Counted from the first letter of the stretch, positions 25,915-35,033 are shown. The stretch is 40,059 nucleotides of DNA from Sulfurivirga sp. (GCF_015490265.1 NZ_WFYD01000101.1:1-40059); one strand, 5' to 3'. Notes: a model not told the origin generated them from the sequence alone. Program-made: numbers and translations.

Positions 25915-26717
25915 TGCAAGAGGCCCAAGCCAATCTGTGCCCGATGATGGAGGCGGTGGACTTTTCGTTCACCTACCCGGGCGCCAGCAAACCCTCCCTC
26001 AAGGGGATCAACCTGCCGGTGCTGGAAAACCGCATCACCGCGCTGATCGGTCCATCCGGCTGCGGCAAGTCCACCTTGCTGCGCTCCATGAACCGCATTC
26101 ATGACCTATACCCGGGCTGCCGCTACGAAGGGGCGATCAATCTGCGCTGCGAAAATGGCGAGGTGAAGAACATTCTCGAATGGAAGAAGGAGAATGACCT
26201 GATCCGTCTGCGTCAGAAGGTGGGCATGATCTTCCAGAAGCCCACGCCGTTTCCCATGTCCATCTACGACAACATCGCCTACGGACTGAAGCTGCAGGGC
26301 ATCCGCAACCGCTCAGAGCTGGACGAGCGGGTGGAGCAGGCGCTCAGGGACGGCGCGCTGTGGAACGAGGTCAAGGACAGGCTCAAAGATGACGCCCGCG
26401 GATTGTCTGGCGGACAGCAGCAGCGCCTGTGCATCGCCCGTTCGGTGGCGCTGCGCCCGGACGTGCTGCTGTTTGACGAGCCCACCTCGGCGCTGGACCC
26501 CATCTCCACCGTGGCCATCGAGGAGATGATCATGGAGCTGCGCAACCGCTACACCATCTGCATCGTCACCCACAACATGCAGCAGGCGGCGCGCATCTCC
26601 GATTACACTGCTTTCATGTACATGGGCGAGCTGGTGGAATATGGTGAAACGGACACCATCTTCACCAACCCGCGCGAAAAGCAGACCGAGGACTACATCA
26701 CCGGTCGCTTCGGCTGA
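25911..26717 (+). CDS. pstB: Phosphate ABC transporter ATP-binding protein PstB
   Basis: [77 protein letters not shown]. Confidence 0.97.
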   Translation: MMQEAQANLCPMMEAVDFSFTYPGASKPSLKGINLPVLENRITALIGPSGCGKSTLLRSMNRIHDLYPGCRYEGAINLRCENGEVKNILEWKKENDLIRLRQKVGMIFQKPTPFPMSIYDNIAYGLKLQGIRNRSELDERVEQALRDGALWNEVKDRLKDDARGLSGGQQQRLCIARSVALRPDVLLFDEPTSALDPISTVAIEEMIMELRNRYTICIVTHNMQQAARISDYTAFMYMGELVEYGETDTIFTNPREKQTEDYITGRFG

Positions 26718-26743
26718 AGTTTCATTTCATCCCGCATGGTCCG

Positions 26744-26766
26744 AACCCCGCCCCGTGCGGGGTTTT
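26744..26766 (+). terminator. Rho-independent terminator after pstB
   Basis: AACCCCGCCCCGTGCGGGGTTTTT. Confidence 0.8.
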
Positions 26767-26801
26767 TGCTATCATCGAGCTGCAAGGAGGAGAAGGGTTC
26801 C

Positions 26802-27497
26802 GTGAATACGCGCATGCCTCCGGTCGATCCGGGCTTCTTCGATCAACCGCCCCTGAGGCTGGCGGTGGCGCTGCTGGGCAAGCTGGTATGTCGCAGGGTG
26901 GAAGATGTATGGCTGGCCTGCCGCATTATCGAGACGGAGGCCTACTATATTGACGAGAAGGGCTCCCACTCATCACTGGGGCGCACCCCCAGCCGCGAGG
27001 CCATGTTCATGCCGGCCGGCACCATCTACATGTACTACAGCCGTGGCAAGCCGTCGCTCAATGTGAGCGCCCGGGGCGAGGGCAATGCGGTGCTGATCAA
27101 GTCGGGCGTGGCCGAGACCCGCCAGCCGGAGGCGCTGGCGCTGATGCGCGCGGGGTTGGGACGGGACAAGCCGGAGGAGACCCTCTGCTCCGGCCAGACG
27201 CTGCTGTGTCAGGCGCTGCATCTGGCGGTGGAGGACTGGCGCGGGCGTCAGTTCGACCCGGAGGTGTTCTATATCGGGGATGACGGCTACCGGCCTGAAC
27301 AGGTGGTGCAGACTGCGCGGCTGGGCATCGCGCCTCAGCGGGATGCGCATCTGCCCTACCGGTTCGTGGATGCGGCCTTTGCCCGGCGGGCCACGCAGAA
27401 CCCCATGAAACGCACGGCGGTGGCGGGGCGGGACTATCGCATCATGCCGCTGGAGACGGCGCTGAAACTGAAGGAGGAGCATGGTCATGGGCATTGA
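26802..27497 (+). CDS. DNA-3-methyladenine glycosylase, AAG/MPG family
   Basis: RIIETEAYYIDEKGSHSSLGRTPSREAMFMPAGTIYMYYSRGKPSLNVSA; start GTG 26802 or ATG 26814. Confidence 0.88.
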   Translation: MNTRMPPVDPGFFDQPPLRLAVALLGKLVCRRVEDVWLACRIIETEAYYIDEKGSHSSLGRTPSREAMFMPAGTIYMYYSRGKPSLNVSARGEGNAVLIKSGVAETRQPEALALMRAGLGRDKPEETLCSGQTLLCQALHLAVEDWRGRQFDPEVFYIGDDGYRPEQVVQTARLGIAPQRDAHLPYRFVDAAFARRATQNPMKRTAVAGRDYRIMPLETALKLKEEHGHGH

Positions 27498-27585
27498 GCA
27501 TGGCATCAGCTGGTGGTGGTGGCTGCTGGCGTGGATGGGCGTGGCGCTGGCGGTATGGGGCCTGTATCGTCTGCTGACCCGCTGA
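27487..27585 (+). CDS. Small Trp-rich putative membrane protein, MGIEHGISWWWWLLAWMGVALAVWGLYRLLTR
   Basis: Strong SD AAGGAGG (27471-27477) 9 nt before ATG 27487; one hydrophobic helix plus basic C-terminus; absent from the ORF track (size cut-off). Confidence 0.6.
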   Translation: MGIEHGISWWWWLLAWMGVALAVWGLYRLLTR

Positions 27586-27699
27586 TGCTTATGTGTGTAA
27601 AAGCAATTTCTATGATTGTGTAAACAAAATTTACTTACTTCCCCTGCATGAATTTCGTACAGTGATTGAAGGCAGTGGTGCGAATATGGATAGCGCAGG

Positions 27700-28608
27700 G
27701 TGAAGACGACGGGACTTCTGGCCATGGCGGGCCTGCTGGTGATGCTGGCAGGCTGCGGCGATCAGCGGCAGGCAGCGCCGAAGGTGGCCTATGCCGACCG
27801 CCCACCCGTGCAGGAAAGGGTCTATGTCTTTGCCATCCACCCCCTCTACAGCCCGGGGCGGCTGTTCGAGAAGTTCACGCCCATCATCGACTACCTCAAC
27901 CAGCAGTTTGACGGCTTCAGCCTGCGGCTGGAGGCCTCCCGGGACTATCCCGCCTACGACCGCAAGATCCGCAGTCAGCGTCCCGACTTTCTGCTGCCCA
28001 ACCCGTTTCAGACGCTGATCGGGCAGCGCCATGGCTACCGCGTCATCGGCAAGGTGGATGACGACCGGGATTTCCGCGGCATCATTCTGGTGCGCAGAGA
28101 GGATGGTATCCGCAGGGTGAAAGACCTGAAGGGTGGCACGGTGGCCGCACCTGGGCCAACGGCGCTGGCGGCCACCATGATGCCCAAGTATTTTCTCCAT
28201 ACCCACGGCATCGACGTGCGCCGGGACGTGAAATATCTCTATACCGGCACGCAGGAGTCCACCATCATGGCGCTTGCGCTGGGCAATGCCCGGGCGGCCA
28301 CCACCTGGCCCATTCCCTGGCGCCTGTTCCAGCAGGCGCGGCCCGAAATCGCCCGTCGGCTGAAGGTGGCCTGGCGTACGGAAAGTTTGCCCTCCAACAG
28401 TGTCATGGTCCATGATCGGGTGCCGCAAGAGGTGGCGAGACAGGTGATGGATGCGCTGGTGGCCATGAAGCAGACGGCGGAAGGCCGCCGCCTGTTGCAG
28501 GAAAGCACTTTCACCGGCTTCGTAAGGGCGGATGATGCTGCCTACGCGCCGGTGCGCGCCTTCATCGAGAACTACAGCCGCACGGTGGAACCGGTGAGGA
28601 TCGAATGA
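27700..28608 (+). CDS. PhnD-like phosphate/phosphonate-type substrate-binding lipoprotein
   Basis: GTG start; lipobox LVMLAGC; YSPGRLFEKFTPIIDYLNQQF...DFLLPNPFQTLIG...GGTVAAPGPTALAATMMPKYFL. Confidence 0.82.
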   Translation: MKTTGLLAMAGLLVMLAGCGDQRQAAPKVAYADRPPVQERVYVFAIHPLYSPGRLFEKFTPIIDYLNQQFDGFSLRLEASRDYPAYDRKIRSQRPDFLLPNPFQTLIGQRHGYRVIGKVDDDRDFRGIILVRREDGIRRVKDLKGGTVAAPGPTALAATMMPKYFLHTHGIDVRRDVKYLYTGTQESTIMALALGNARAATTWPIPWRLFQQARPEIARRLKVAWRTESLPSNSVMVHDRVPQEVARQVMDALVAMKQTAEGRRLLQESTFTGFVRADDAAYAPVRAFIENYSRTVEPVRIE

Positions 28609-31043
28609 TGAAGCTCCCCGCCCTTTTCCGTGGACCGATCAGGCGCCAGCTCATCCTGGGCGTGGCACTGGTGCATGCGTTGCTGATGACCTTTTTCGTG
28701 TGGGATCTGGTCAACAAGCACGAGCAGGCGGTCTATGATCAGGCGCGGCAGCAGATCCGACATCTTGGCGAGACGCTGTCCGACACCCTGGCCCTGTGGC
28801 TGGCGGCCCATGATGTGCAGGCCATCCAGGATGCGCTGGATGCCCAGAAACGCCGGGTGCCCAATCTGACCGAGGCGCTGGTGTTCGACATGGACGGACG
28901 GGTTATCGCCCACACCGAGCGCAGGCATGTGGGGCAATATGTGGTCGATCCGCTGTCGCTGAAACTGCTCAGGGCGCCACCTCGCTATCAGCTCCTCTAT
29001 GAAGATGCGCGTCTGCTGGACGCTGCCGCACCGGTCACGCTGCGCGGGCAGCAGCTGGGCTGGGTGCGCGTGCGCATGGATGTGAGTGCCCTGCATGGCG
29101 AAATTCTTTCCATTATCGTCGAAGGTGTGCTCTACACCCTGTTCGCCATTCTGGCGGGCAGCCTGCTGGCGTGGTGGCTGGGCCAGCGCCTGACCCGGCG
29201 GCTCTATCAGCTGCAGGATGTGGCGCGGCAGGTGACCGCCGGCGCGCGTGACGTGCGTTTTCCCACGGGCAGCGGCTACCGTGACGAAGTGGAGGCGCTG
29301 GGCGAATACTTCAACGCCATGCTGGACCAGCTGCGTGCCAATGAGCTGGCACTGACCGGTGAACACGACCGCATTCAGAAGGTGCTGCGTCTGGTGCCGG
29401 TGGGCATTGTGCTGTTCGACCGTGAGGGGCGGCTGGTCTATGCCAATCCGGCATTCGAGCGCATGGCCGGCATGGCGCATCTACAGCCCGGAGAGCCGTT
29501 CGCCACCGTGTTCGGACGGGTGCACATCGGTGACCGTCGGTTGTTCGGCTTTGGCGAGCTGCTCCAGCATGCCGGCCAGCGGCTGGAAGACGTGCGCTTT
29601 CAGCCCAATGAGGAGATGTCCATTCTGGCCTCGCTGGAAGTGGTGCCCTATGGCCATGATAACGACGACGGCCTGTTGCTGATCATTGAGCCGGAAGGGG
29701 AGTCGGAGGCGCTGCTGCGACGGCTGCTGTGGGATCAGCTGCATGATCCTGTCACCGGGTTGCCCAATCGCACCGCCCTGTTACGGCATCTTGAGGAGTG
29801 CTATGAGTCCGGCGAGGCGGAGCATGGCTGCCTCTGGGCGATGAATGTGGATCACTTCCGTCAGGTCAACGAAGTCTTCGGTCTGAGCGGTGGCGATGAG
29901 ATGCTCGCACGCATTGCAGAACGGCTGACTCGTCTGACGCGGGATCTGGGGCAGCTCTACCATTTGGGCGGAGACGGTTTCGCCCTGCTGCTGCCCCGCG
30001 GCATGGCGGATCCGGTCGGTGCTGCCGAACGGCTCATCCACCGGTTCGAGCAGAGCGTCTTCATGCTGCACGGGCAGAAGTTCGCCCTGGGATTGACGCT
30101 GGTGCAGTTTGAACTGCGTCAGTTCGACTACCCGGAGGCATTGCTGCTGGCCATGGATGCCGGCATGCGCACGGCCAAGCAGAGCAGCCGTGGCCGGGCG
30201 GTGCGCTACACCACCGCCGAGGATGTGCAGGCGCGCAAGCTGGATGAGGTACGCTGGCTGGGCGAGATCAAGAATGCGCTGCAACAGCGCAGTCTACAGC
30301 TGGTGGGGCAGCCGCTGGTGCCACTGGACGGACGCAGCGAGCGGCGGCTGGAGATTCTGGTGCGTCTGCCCGGTGAAGACGGCAGGCCTGTGCCGCCGGG
30401 CGTCTTTCTGCCCATCGCCGAGCGCTACGGCCTGATGCATGCGCTGGACATGACCGTGCTGGATCTGGCCGTGGACTGGCTGCGCGCCCATGAGGCGCAG
30501 GTGGACCGCATCAACCTCAATCTTTCCGGGCAGACATTGGCCAGCGAGCTCAACCGACAGGACCTCATCGAGCGTCTCAGCGCCCAGCCCCGCAGTGTGC
30601 GCGAGGCGCTGTGCATCGAAGTGACCGAGACCGTAGCGGTGGGTGACATGCGCGAGACCGCCCGGCTGCTGCAGCAGATCCGCTCGCTGGGCTGCCGGGT
30701 GGCCATTGACGACTTCGGCTCCGGCTATGCTTCGTTCAATTACCTCAAGGGGCTGTCGGTGGACGAGGTGAAGATCGACGGCGCCTTCGTGCGCGAGATG
30801 ATGACCAGCGAGGTGGACGCCGCCATGGTGGCCGCCGTGGTGGAGATCGCCCACAAGATGGAGCTGGGCGTGGTGGCCGAGTTCGTGGAGACGGCCGAGA
30901 TGGCCCGTCGGCTGCAGAAGCTGGGTGTGGAATACGCGCAGGGTTATTACTTCTCCGCGCCGCAGCCGCTGGAAACGCTGGATGAGACCTTCTGGCAGAA
31001 GGTATTTGCCCTGCGGGTGGAGGCGGCGGATCAGTCCGCCTGA
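28605..31043 (+). CDS. Membrane sensor with HAMP, PAS-like, GGDEF (degenerate) and EAL domains; putative c-di-GMP phosphodiesterase
   Basis: Two TM flanking a periplasmic domain; LGGDGF at the GGDEF site; EILVRL, IEVTET, AIDDFGSGYASFNYLKGLSVDEVKIDGAFV, AEFVET, QGYYFS. Confidence 0.9.
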   Translation: MMKLPALFRGPIRRQLILGVALVHALLMTFFVWDLVNKHEQAVYDQARQQIRHLGETLSDTLALWLAAHDVQAIQDALDAQKRRVPNLTEALVFDMDGRVIAHTERRHVGQYVVDPLSLKLLRAPPRYQLLYEDARLLDAAAPVTLRGQQLGWVRVRMDVSALHGEILSIIVEGVLYTLFAILAGSLLAWWLGQRLTRRLYQLQDVARQVTAGARDVRFPTGSGYRDEVEALGEYFNAMLDQLRANELALTGEHDRIQKVLRLVPVGIVLFDREGRLVYANPAFERMAGMAHLQPGEPFATVFGRVHIGDRRLFGFGELLQHAGQRLEDVRFQPNEEMSILASLEVVPYGHDNDDGLLLIIEPEGESEALLRRLLWDQLHDPVTGLPNRTALLRHLEECYESGEAEHGCLWAMNVDHFRQVNEVFGLSGGDEMLARIAERLTRLTRDLGQLYHLGGDGFALLLPRGMADPVGAAERLIHRFEQSVFMLHGQKFALGLTLVQFELRQFDYPEALLLAMDAGMRTAKQSSRGRAVRYTTAEDVQARKLDEVRWLGEIKNALQQRSLQLVGQPLVPLDGRSERRLEILVRLPGEDGRPVPPGVFLPIAERYGLMHALDMTVLDLAVDWLRAHEAQVDRINLNLSGQTLASELNRQDLIERLSAQPRSVREALCIEVTETVAVGDMRETARLLQQIRSLGCRVAIDDFGSGYASFNYLKGLSVDEVKIDGAFVREMMTSEVDAAMVAAVVEIAHKMELGVVAEFVETAEMARRLQKLGVEYAQGYYFSAPQPLETLDETFWQKVFALRVEAADQSA

Positions 31044-31639
31044 AGACAGTTGCACTTCACCTGCAATGCCTTGCAGGCCTGCACGATTTCGTCTGTCGCC
31101 GTCTCCGGCAGTGTCGCCGTCAGGCGCACGCCCGTCGGCCTGAAATCTGCCTGAACTCCCAGCGCTCCTGCCGCAGCCAGCAGATGGCGCACCCGCGCTT
31201 CCAGCGCATAGGGCGTTTCGATCTTCAGCCGCAACAGAGGCACGCAGGGCGCCAGCTCCGCCGCTTCCAGTGCCGCAGCGCCGCTCTGGCTGTAGGCGCG
31301 GGTCAGGCCGCCTGCGCCCAGTTTCACGCCGCCGTAGTAGCGCACCACCACCAGCAGCGCGTTGCCCACCCGCTGCTTCTGCAACAGATTGAGCAGTGGC
31401 CGGCCCGCCGTGCCGGCGGGTTCACCGTCATCGTCCATGCCTGCCGAGGCGGTGCCCTGCGGATCGCCCAGCACATAGGCCCAGCACACATGGCGCGCCT
31501 CCGGGTGGCGGTCGCGCAGCGTGGCCACCTGTGCCAGCGCCGTTTCCCGGCTGTCCACGGGCAGGCAGTGGCCGATGAAACGACTCTTGCGGATTTCGAT
31601 CTCGGCCTGACCCGGCCGGTGTGGTGTCAGGAAACCCAT
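31031..31639 (-). CDS. YigZ / IMPACT family protein
   Basis: EIEIRKSRFIGHCLPV, ARHVCWAYVLG, DDDGEPAGTAGRPLLNLL, VVVRYYGGVKLGAGGLTRAYS. Confidence 0.93.
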   Translation of the reverse strand: MGFLTPHRPGQAEIEIRKSRFIGHCLPVDSRETALAQVATLRDRHPEARHVCWAYVLGDPQGTASAGMDDDGEPAGTAGRPLLNLLQKQRVGNALLVVVRYYGGVKLGAGGLTRAYSQSGAAALEAAELAPCVPLLRLKIETPYALEARVRHLLAAAGALGVQADFRPTGVRLTATLPETATDEIVQACKALQVKCNCLQAD

Positions 31640-31644
31640 GACCC

Positions 31645-31658
31645 GCCATTATAATGGC
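31645..31658. promoter_or_regulatory. Palindromic bidirectional -10 element between yigZ and ygjP-like genes
   Basis: GCCATTATAATGGC, 14-bp perfect palindrome containing TATAAT on the plus strand and a TATAAT on the minus strand. Confidence 0.55.
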
Positions 31659-31662
31659 CGCC

Positions 31663-32244
31663 ATGTTCATCACCTGCGGCCCGCACCGTCTCCCCGTCCG
31701 CTTTCACCCGCGCCGTCGTCGGCTGGCGCTTGTTGCGACCCCCGAGGGGGTGGAGGTGCGTGCACCTGCCGGTCTGTCACATCGGCACATCGAGAGCTTC
31801 GTGCGGGCCGAGCAGACATGGATCGAGCAGGCGCTTGCCGAGGGTGAAACCCGGCAGACGTGCCTGTGGGGCGTGCCGACGTCCGGTCTTACCGCTCAAC
31901 AGGCGCAAAAGGTGCTGAAGGCATGGCTGGCCGAGACGCTGCCCCGCTGGTGCGCGGCCATGGACGTGACACCCCGGCAGGTGCGAGTGCGCGCCATGCG
32001 GTCCAGCTGGGGGCGTTGCAGCGCCTCGGGCACCATCACGCTGGCGCTGGATCTGGCGCAGCTGCCGCAGACACTGGCCGAATACGTGCTGGTGCATGAA
32101 CTGGCCCATCTGCGCCATCTGCACCATGGGCCGGACTTCTGGGCACTGGTGGACCGCCATCTGCCCGACCGGCGCGAACGGGTCACATCGCTCAGGAAGT
32201 GGGAGAAACGCCTGCGACCGCTGGCACCAAGGGGCAGCGTCTGA
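31663..32244 (+). CDS. YgjP-like / SprT-type zinc metallohydrolase
   Basis: VRAMRSSWGRCSASGTITLALDL, YVLVHELAHLRHLHHGPDFW; alternative start 31654. Confidence 0.9.
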   Translation: MFITCGPHRLPVRFHPRRRRLALVATPEGVEVRAPAGLSHRHIESFVRAEQTWIEQALAEGETRQTCLWGVPTSGLTAQQAQKVLKAWLAETLPRWCAAMDVTPRQVRVRAMRSSWGRCSASGTITLALDLAQLPQTLAEYVLVHELAHLRHLHHGPDFWALVDRHLPDRRERVTSLRKWEKRLRPLAPRGSV

Positions 32245-32594
32245 TCAGAACGTGCCGATGCCCCATTGATCCTGCCATCAAAACCGGTCCTGCACGTCCA
32301 TCTCTCAGTGGTCGGTAGCGCACGGTTGCTGTCGGCCTGCCCCGTATCCATTTCGTGCAGGCCCCCTTGGCCTGTCCGAATCTGCCTGTCGTTCTGTTTC
32401 AGCGAAATCCGGGGCATGTTTCCGCCCGTCAGGCGGCCACCTGCCGGAATCTGGGAAGGCTCCGTTCATACGCCGGACGAAAACTCGGTTGGTGTTCCGT
32501 GATGTGATGAGTGTTCCTGCAGGCGATTTGAGGCGGTTTTTGCCGTGTCTGGACGAGATTTTTCGCCTGCGGGCGGTGCGGCTTGCCCGGCACT

Positions 32595-32620
32595 CCGCAA
32601 AATTCGGGGAGACCCCGTAT
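32595..32620 (-). repeat. Dispersed repeat copy D (variant) in noncoding DNA
   Basis: CCGCAAAATTCGGGGAGACCCCGTAT; reverse complement ATACGGGGTCTCCCCGAATTTTGCGG. Confidence 0.65.
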
Positions 32621-32705
32621 CCATGAAGGGGGGGACAGTCGTCGGGCGGGAGCGGGAAGTCGCGCTGTGTGTCCACCGGCCGGGGAGAACTGGTGGGCGG
32701 ATACG

Positions 32706-32729
32706 AAAAGCCCCGCGCGGGGCGGGGCT
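32706..32729 (-). terminator. Rho-independent terminator after nrdA
   Basis: Minus strand AGCCCCGCCCCGCGCGGGGCTTTT. Confidence 0.75.
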
Positions 32730-32753
32730 GGAACAGAATGATGGCAGGTGGCC

Positions 32754-35021
32754 TTACAGCTTGCAGGCGCCGCCGGCGCAGCCGTCGTCGTCCTGCGCGT
32801 CGTTCATGCCGTCGCGGGTGTTGTGGTAGTAGAGGGTCTTCACACCCAGCTTGTAGGCATAGAGGATGTCCTTGAGAATGGTCTTGATCGGCACCTTTTC
32901 GTCCGGGAAGCGGGCCGGGTCGTAGTTGGTGTTGGCCGAGATGGACTGGTCCACGAACTTCTGCATGATGGCCACCAGCTGCAGGTAGCCGGTGTTGTTG
33001 GGCATCTGCCACAGCAGTTCGTAGTTGTCCCGCAGGCGCTTGAACTCCGGCACTACCTGCTTGAGGATGCCGTCCTTGGAGGCCTTGACGGACACATGTC
33101 CCCGCGGCGGCTCGATGCCGTTGGTGGAGTTGGTGATCTGCGAGGAGGTCTCGCACGGCATCAGGGCGGTGAGGGTGGAGTTGCGCATGCCGTGCTGCCT
33201 GATCTCCTCCCGCAGCGCCTCCCAGTCGTAGTGGAGCGGCTCGTCCACGATCTCGTCCAGATCCTTCTTATAGGTGTCGATGGGCAGGATGCCCTGAGCG
33301 TATTTGGTCTGGTTGAACCAGGGGGCCGGCCCCAGTTCCTTCGCCAGGTTGACCGAAGCCTTGATCAGATGATACTGAATGGCCTCGAAGGTGCGGTGGA
33401 TGAGTGCGTTGCCGGAGCCGTCGGAGTAGCGGGCGCCGTTCTTGGCCAGATAGTAGGCCAGGTTGGTGACGCCGATGCCCAGCGTGCGGCGGTTGAGGCT
33501 GCCCCGTTTCGCCGCCGGGACGGGGTAGTCCTGATAGTCCAGCAGGGCGTCCAGCGCGCGCACGATCAGGTCGGCCAGATTCTCCAGCTCGTCCAGATTT
33601 TCCAGCGCGCCCAGGTTGAAGGCGGAGAGGGTGCACAGGGCGATCTCGCCGTTTTCGTCGTTGACCTCCTCCAGCGGCGCTGTGGGCAGGGTGATCTCCA
33701 TGCACAGGTTGGACTGGCGCACGGGGGCCACGTCCGGGTCGAAGGCGCTGTGGGTGTTGGAGTGGTCCACGTTCTGGATGTAGATGCGGCCGGTCTGGGC
33801 GCGCTCCTGCGCCAGCAGGGTGAACAGATCGATGGCCTTGACGGTCTTCTTGCGGATGGAGTCGTCCGCCTCGTAGATGTTGTAAAGGCGCTCGAACTCG
33901 TCCTGATCGTTGAAGAAGGCGTCATACAGCCCGGGCACGTCCGAGGGGCTGAACAGGGTGATGTTGCCGCCTTCGATCAGGCGCTTGTACATCAGCCGGT
34001 TGATCTGCACGCCGTAGTCCAGATGGCGGGCGCGGTTTTCCTCTACGCCGCGGTTGTTCTTGAGCACCAGCAGGCTTTCCACCTCCAGATGCCAGATGGG
34101 GTAGAACAGCGTGGCCGCGCCACCGCGCACGCCGCCCTGTGAGCAGGACTTGACCGCCGTCTGGAAGTGCTTGATGAAGGGGATCAGGCCGGTATGGAAG
34201 GCCTCACCGCCGCGGATGGGGGAGCCCAGCGCCCGGATGCGGCCGATGTTGACGCCGATGCCGGCCCGCTGGGAGACGTATTTGACGATGGCCGAGGCGG
34301 TGGCGTTGATGGAGTCCAGCGAGTCGTCGCACTCGATCAGCACGCAGGAGCTGAACTGGCGCGTGGGCGTGCGCACGCCGGACATGATGGGCGTGGGCAG
34401 GCTCAGCTTGAAGGTGCTGGCCGCGTCATAGAAGCGCTTGATGTAATCCAGCCGCGTTTCCTTCGGATACTTGGCGAACAGGCACATGGGCACCAGCATG
34501 TAGATGAACTGGGGGGATTCGTACAGTTCGCCGGTGACCCGGTTCTGCACCAGATACTTGCCTTCCAGCTGCTTGACCGCGGCGTAGGAGAAGTTCATGT
34601 CCCGGTCATGGTCGATGGCGCGGTCCAGCTCTTCAAATTCCTCCTTGGTGTAGTCCTCCAGCAGGTGTCTGTCGTAGCGGCCGGCGCGCACCATCTTGTT
34701 GACATGCTCGAACAGCGACGGCGGCGTGAAGCGGCCGAAGGCACGCTTGCGCAGGTGGAAGATGGCCAGACGCGCGGCCAGGTGCTGGTAGTCGGGCGCC
34801 TTTTCCGAGATCAGGTCCGCGGCGGACTTGATGATGGTCTCGTGGATCTCGGAGGTGGTGATGCCGTCGTAGAACTGGATGTGGGCGCGCAGCTCCACCT
34901 CGGAGACGGAGACATCCTCCAGTCCCTCGGCGGCCCAGGTGATCACGCGGTGAATCTTTTCCAGGTCGAGCGGCTCTTTGCGGCCGTCCCGTTTGGTCAC
35001 AAGGATCTGGCTGTCGGTCAT
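32754..35021 (-). CDS. nrdA: Ribonucleoside-diphosphate reductase class Ia, alpha subunit
   Basis: ATP-cone N-terminus VTKRDGRKEPLDLEKIHRVI; SSCVLIECDDSLDSI; NLCMEITLPT; MPCETSSQITNSTNGIEPPRG; redox tail DDDGCAGGACKL. Confidence 0.96.
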   Translation of the reverse strand: MTDSQILVTKRDGRKEPLDLEKIHRVITWAAEGLEDVSVSEVELRAHIQFYDGITTSEIHETIIKSAADLISEKAPDYQHLAARLAIFHLRKRAFGRFTPPSLFEHVNKMVRAGRYDRHLLEDYTKEEFEELDRAIDHDRDMNFSYAAVKQLEGKYLVQNRVTGELYESPQFIYMLVPMCLFAKYPKETRLDYIKRFYDAASTFKLSLPTPIMSGVRTPTRQFSSCVLIECDDSLDSINATASAIVKYVSQRAGIGVNIGRIRALGSPIRGGEAFHTGLIPFIKHFQTAVKSCSQGGVRGGAATLFYPIWHLEVESLLVLKNNRGVEENRARHLDYGVQINRLMYKRLIEGGNITLFSPSDVPGLYDAFFNDQDEFERLYNIYEADDSIRKKTVKAIDLFTLLAQERAQTGRIYIQNVDHSNTHSAFDPDVAPVRQSNLCMEITLPTAPLEEVNDENGEIALCTLSAFNLGALENLDELENLADLIVRALDALLDYQDYPVPAAKRGSLNRRTLGIGVTNLAYYLAKNGARYSDGSGNALIHRTFEAIQYHLIKASVNLAKELGPAPWFNQTKYAQGILPIDTYKKDLDEIVDEPLHYDWEALREEIRQHGMRNSTLTALMPCETSSQITNSTNGIEPPRGHVSVKASKDGILKQVVPEFKRLRDNYELLWQMPNNTGYLQLVAIMQKFVDQSISANTNYDPARFPDEKVPIKTILKDILYAYKLGVKTLYYHNTRDGMNDAQDDDGCAGGACKL

Positions 35022-35033
35022 GGGTTCGCTCTC

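Noticed and set aside
32266-32829. Small ORFs in the ygjP-nrdA gap
   Set aside because: No SD, no recognisable domain, overlap the nrdA terminator or the dispersed repeat.
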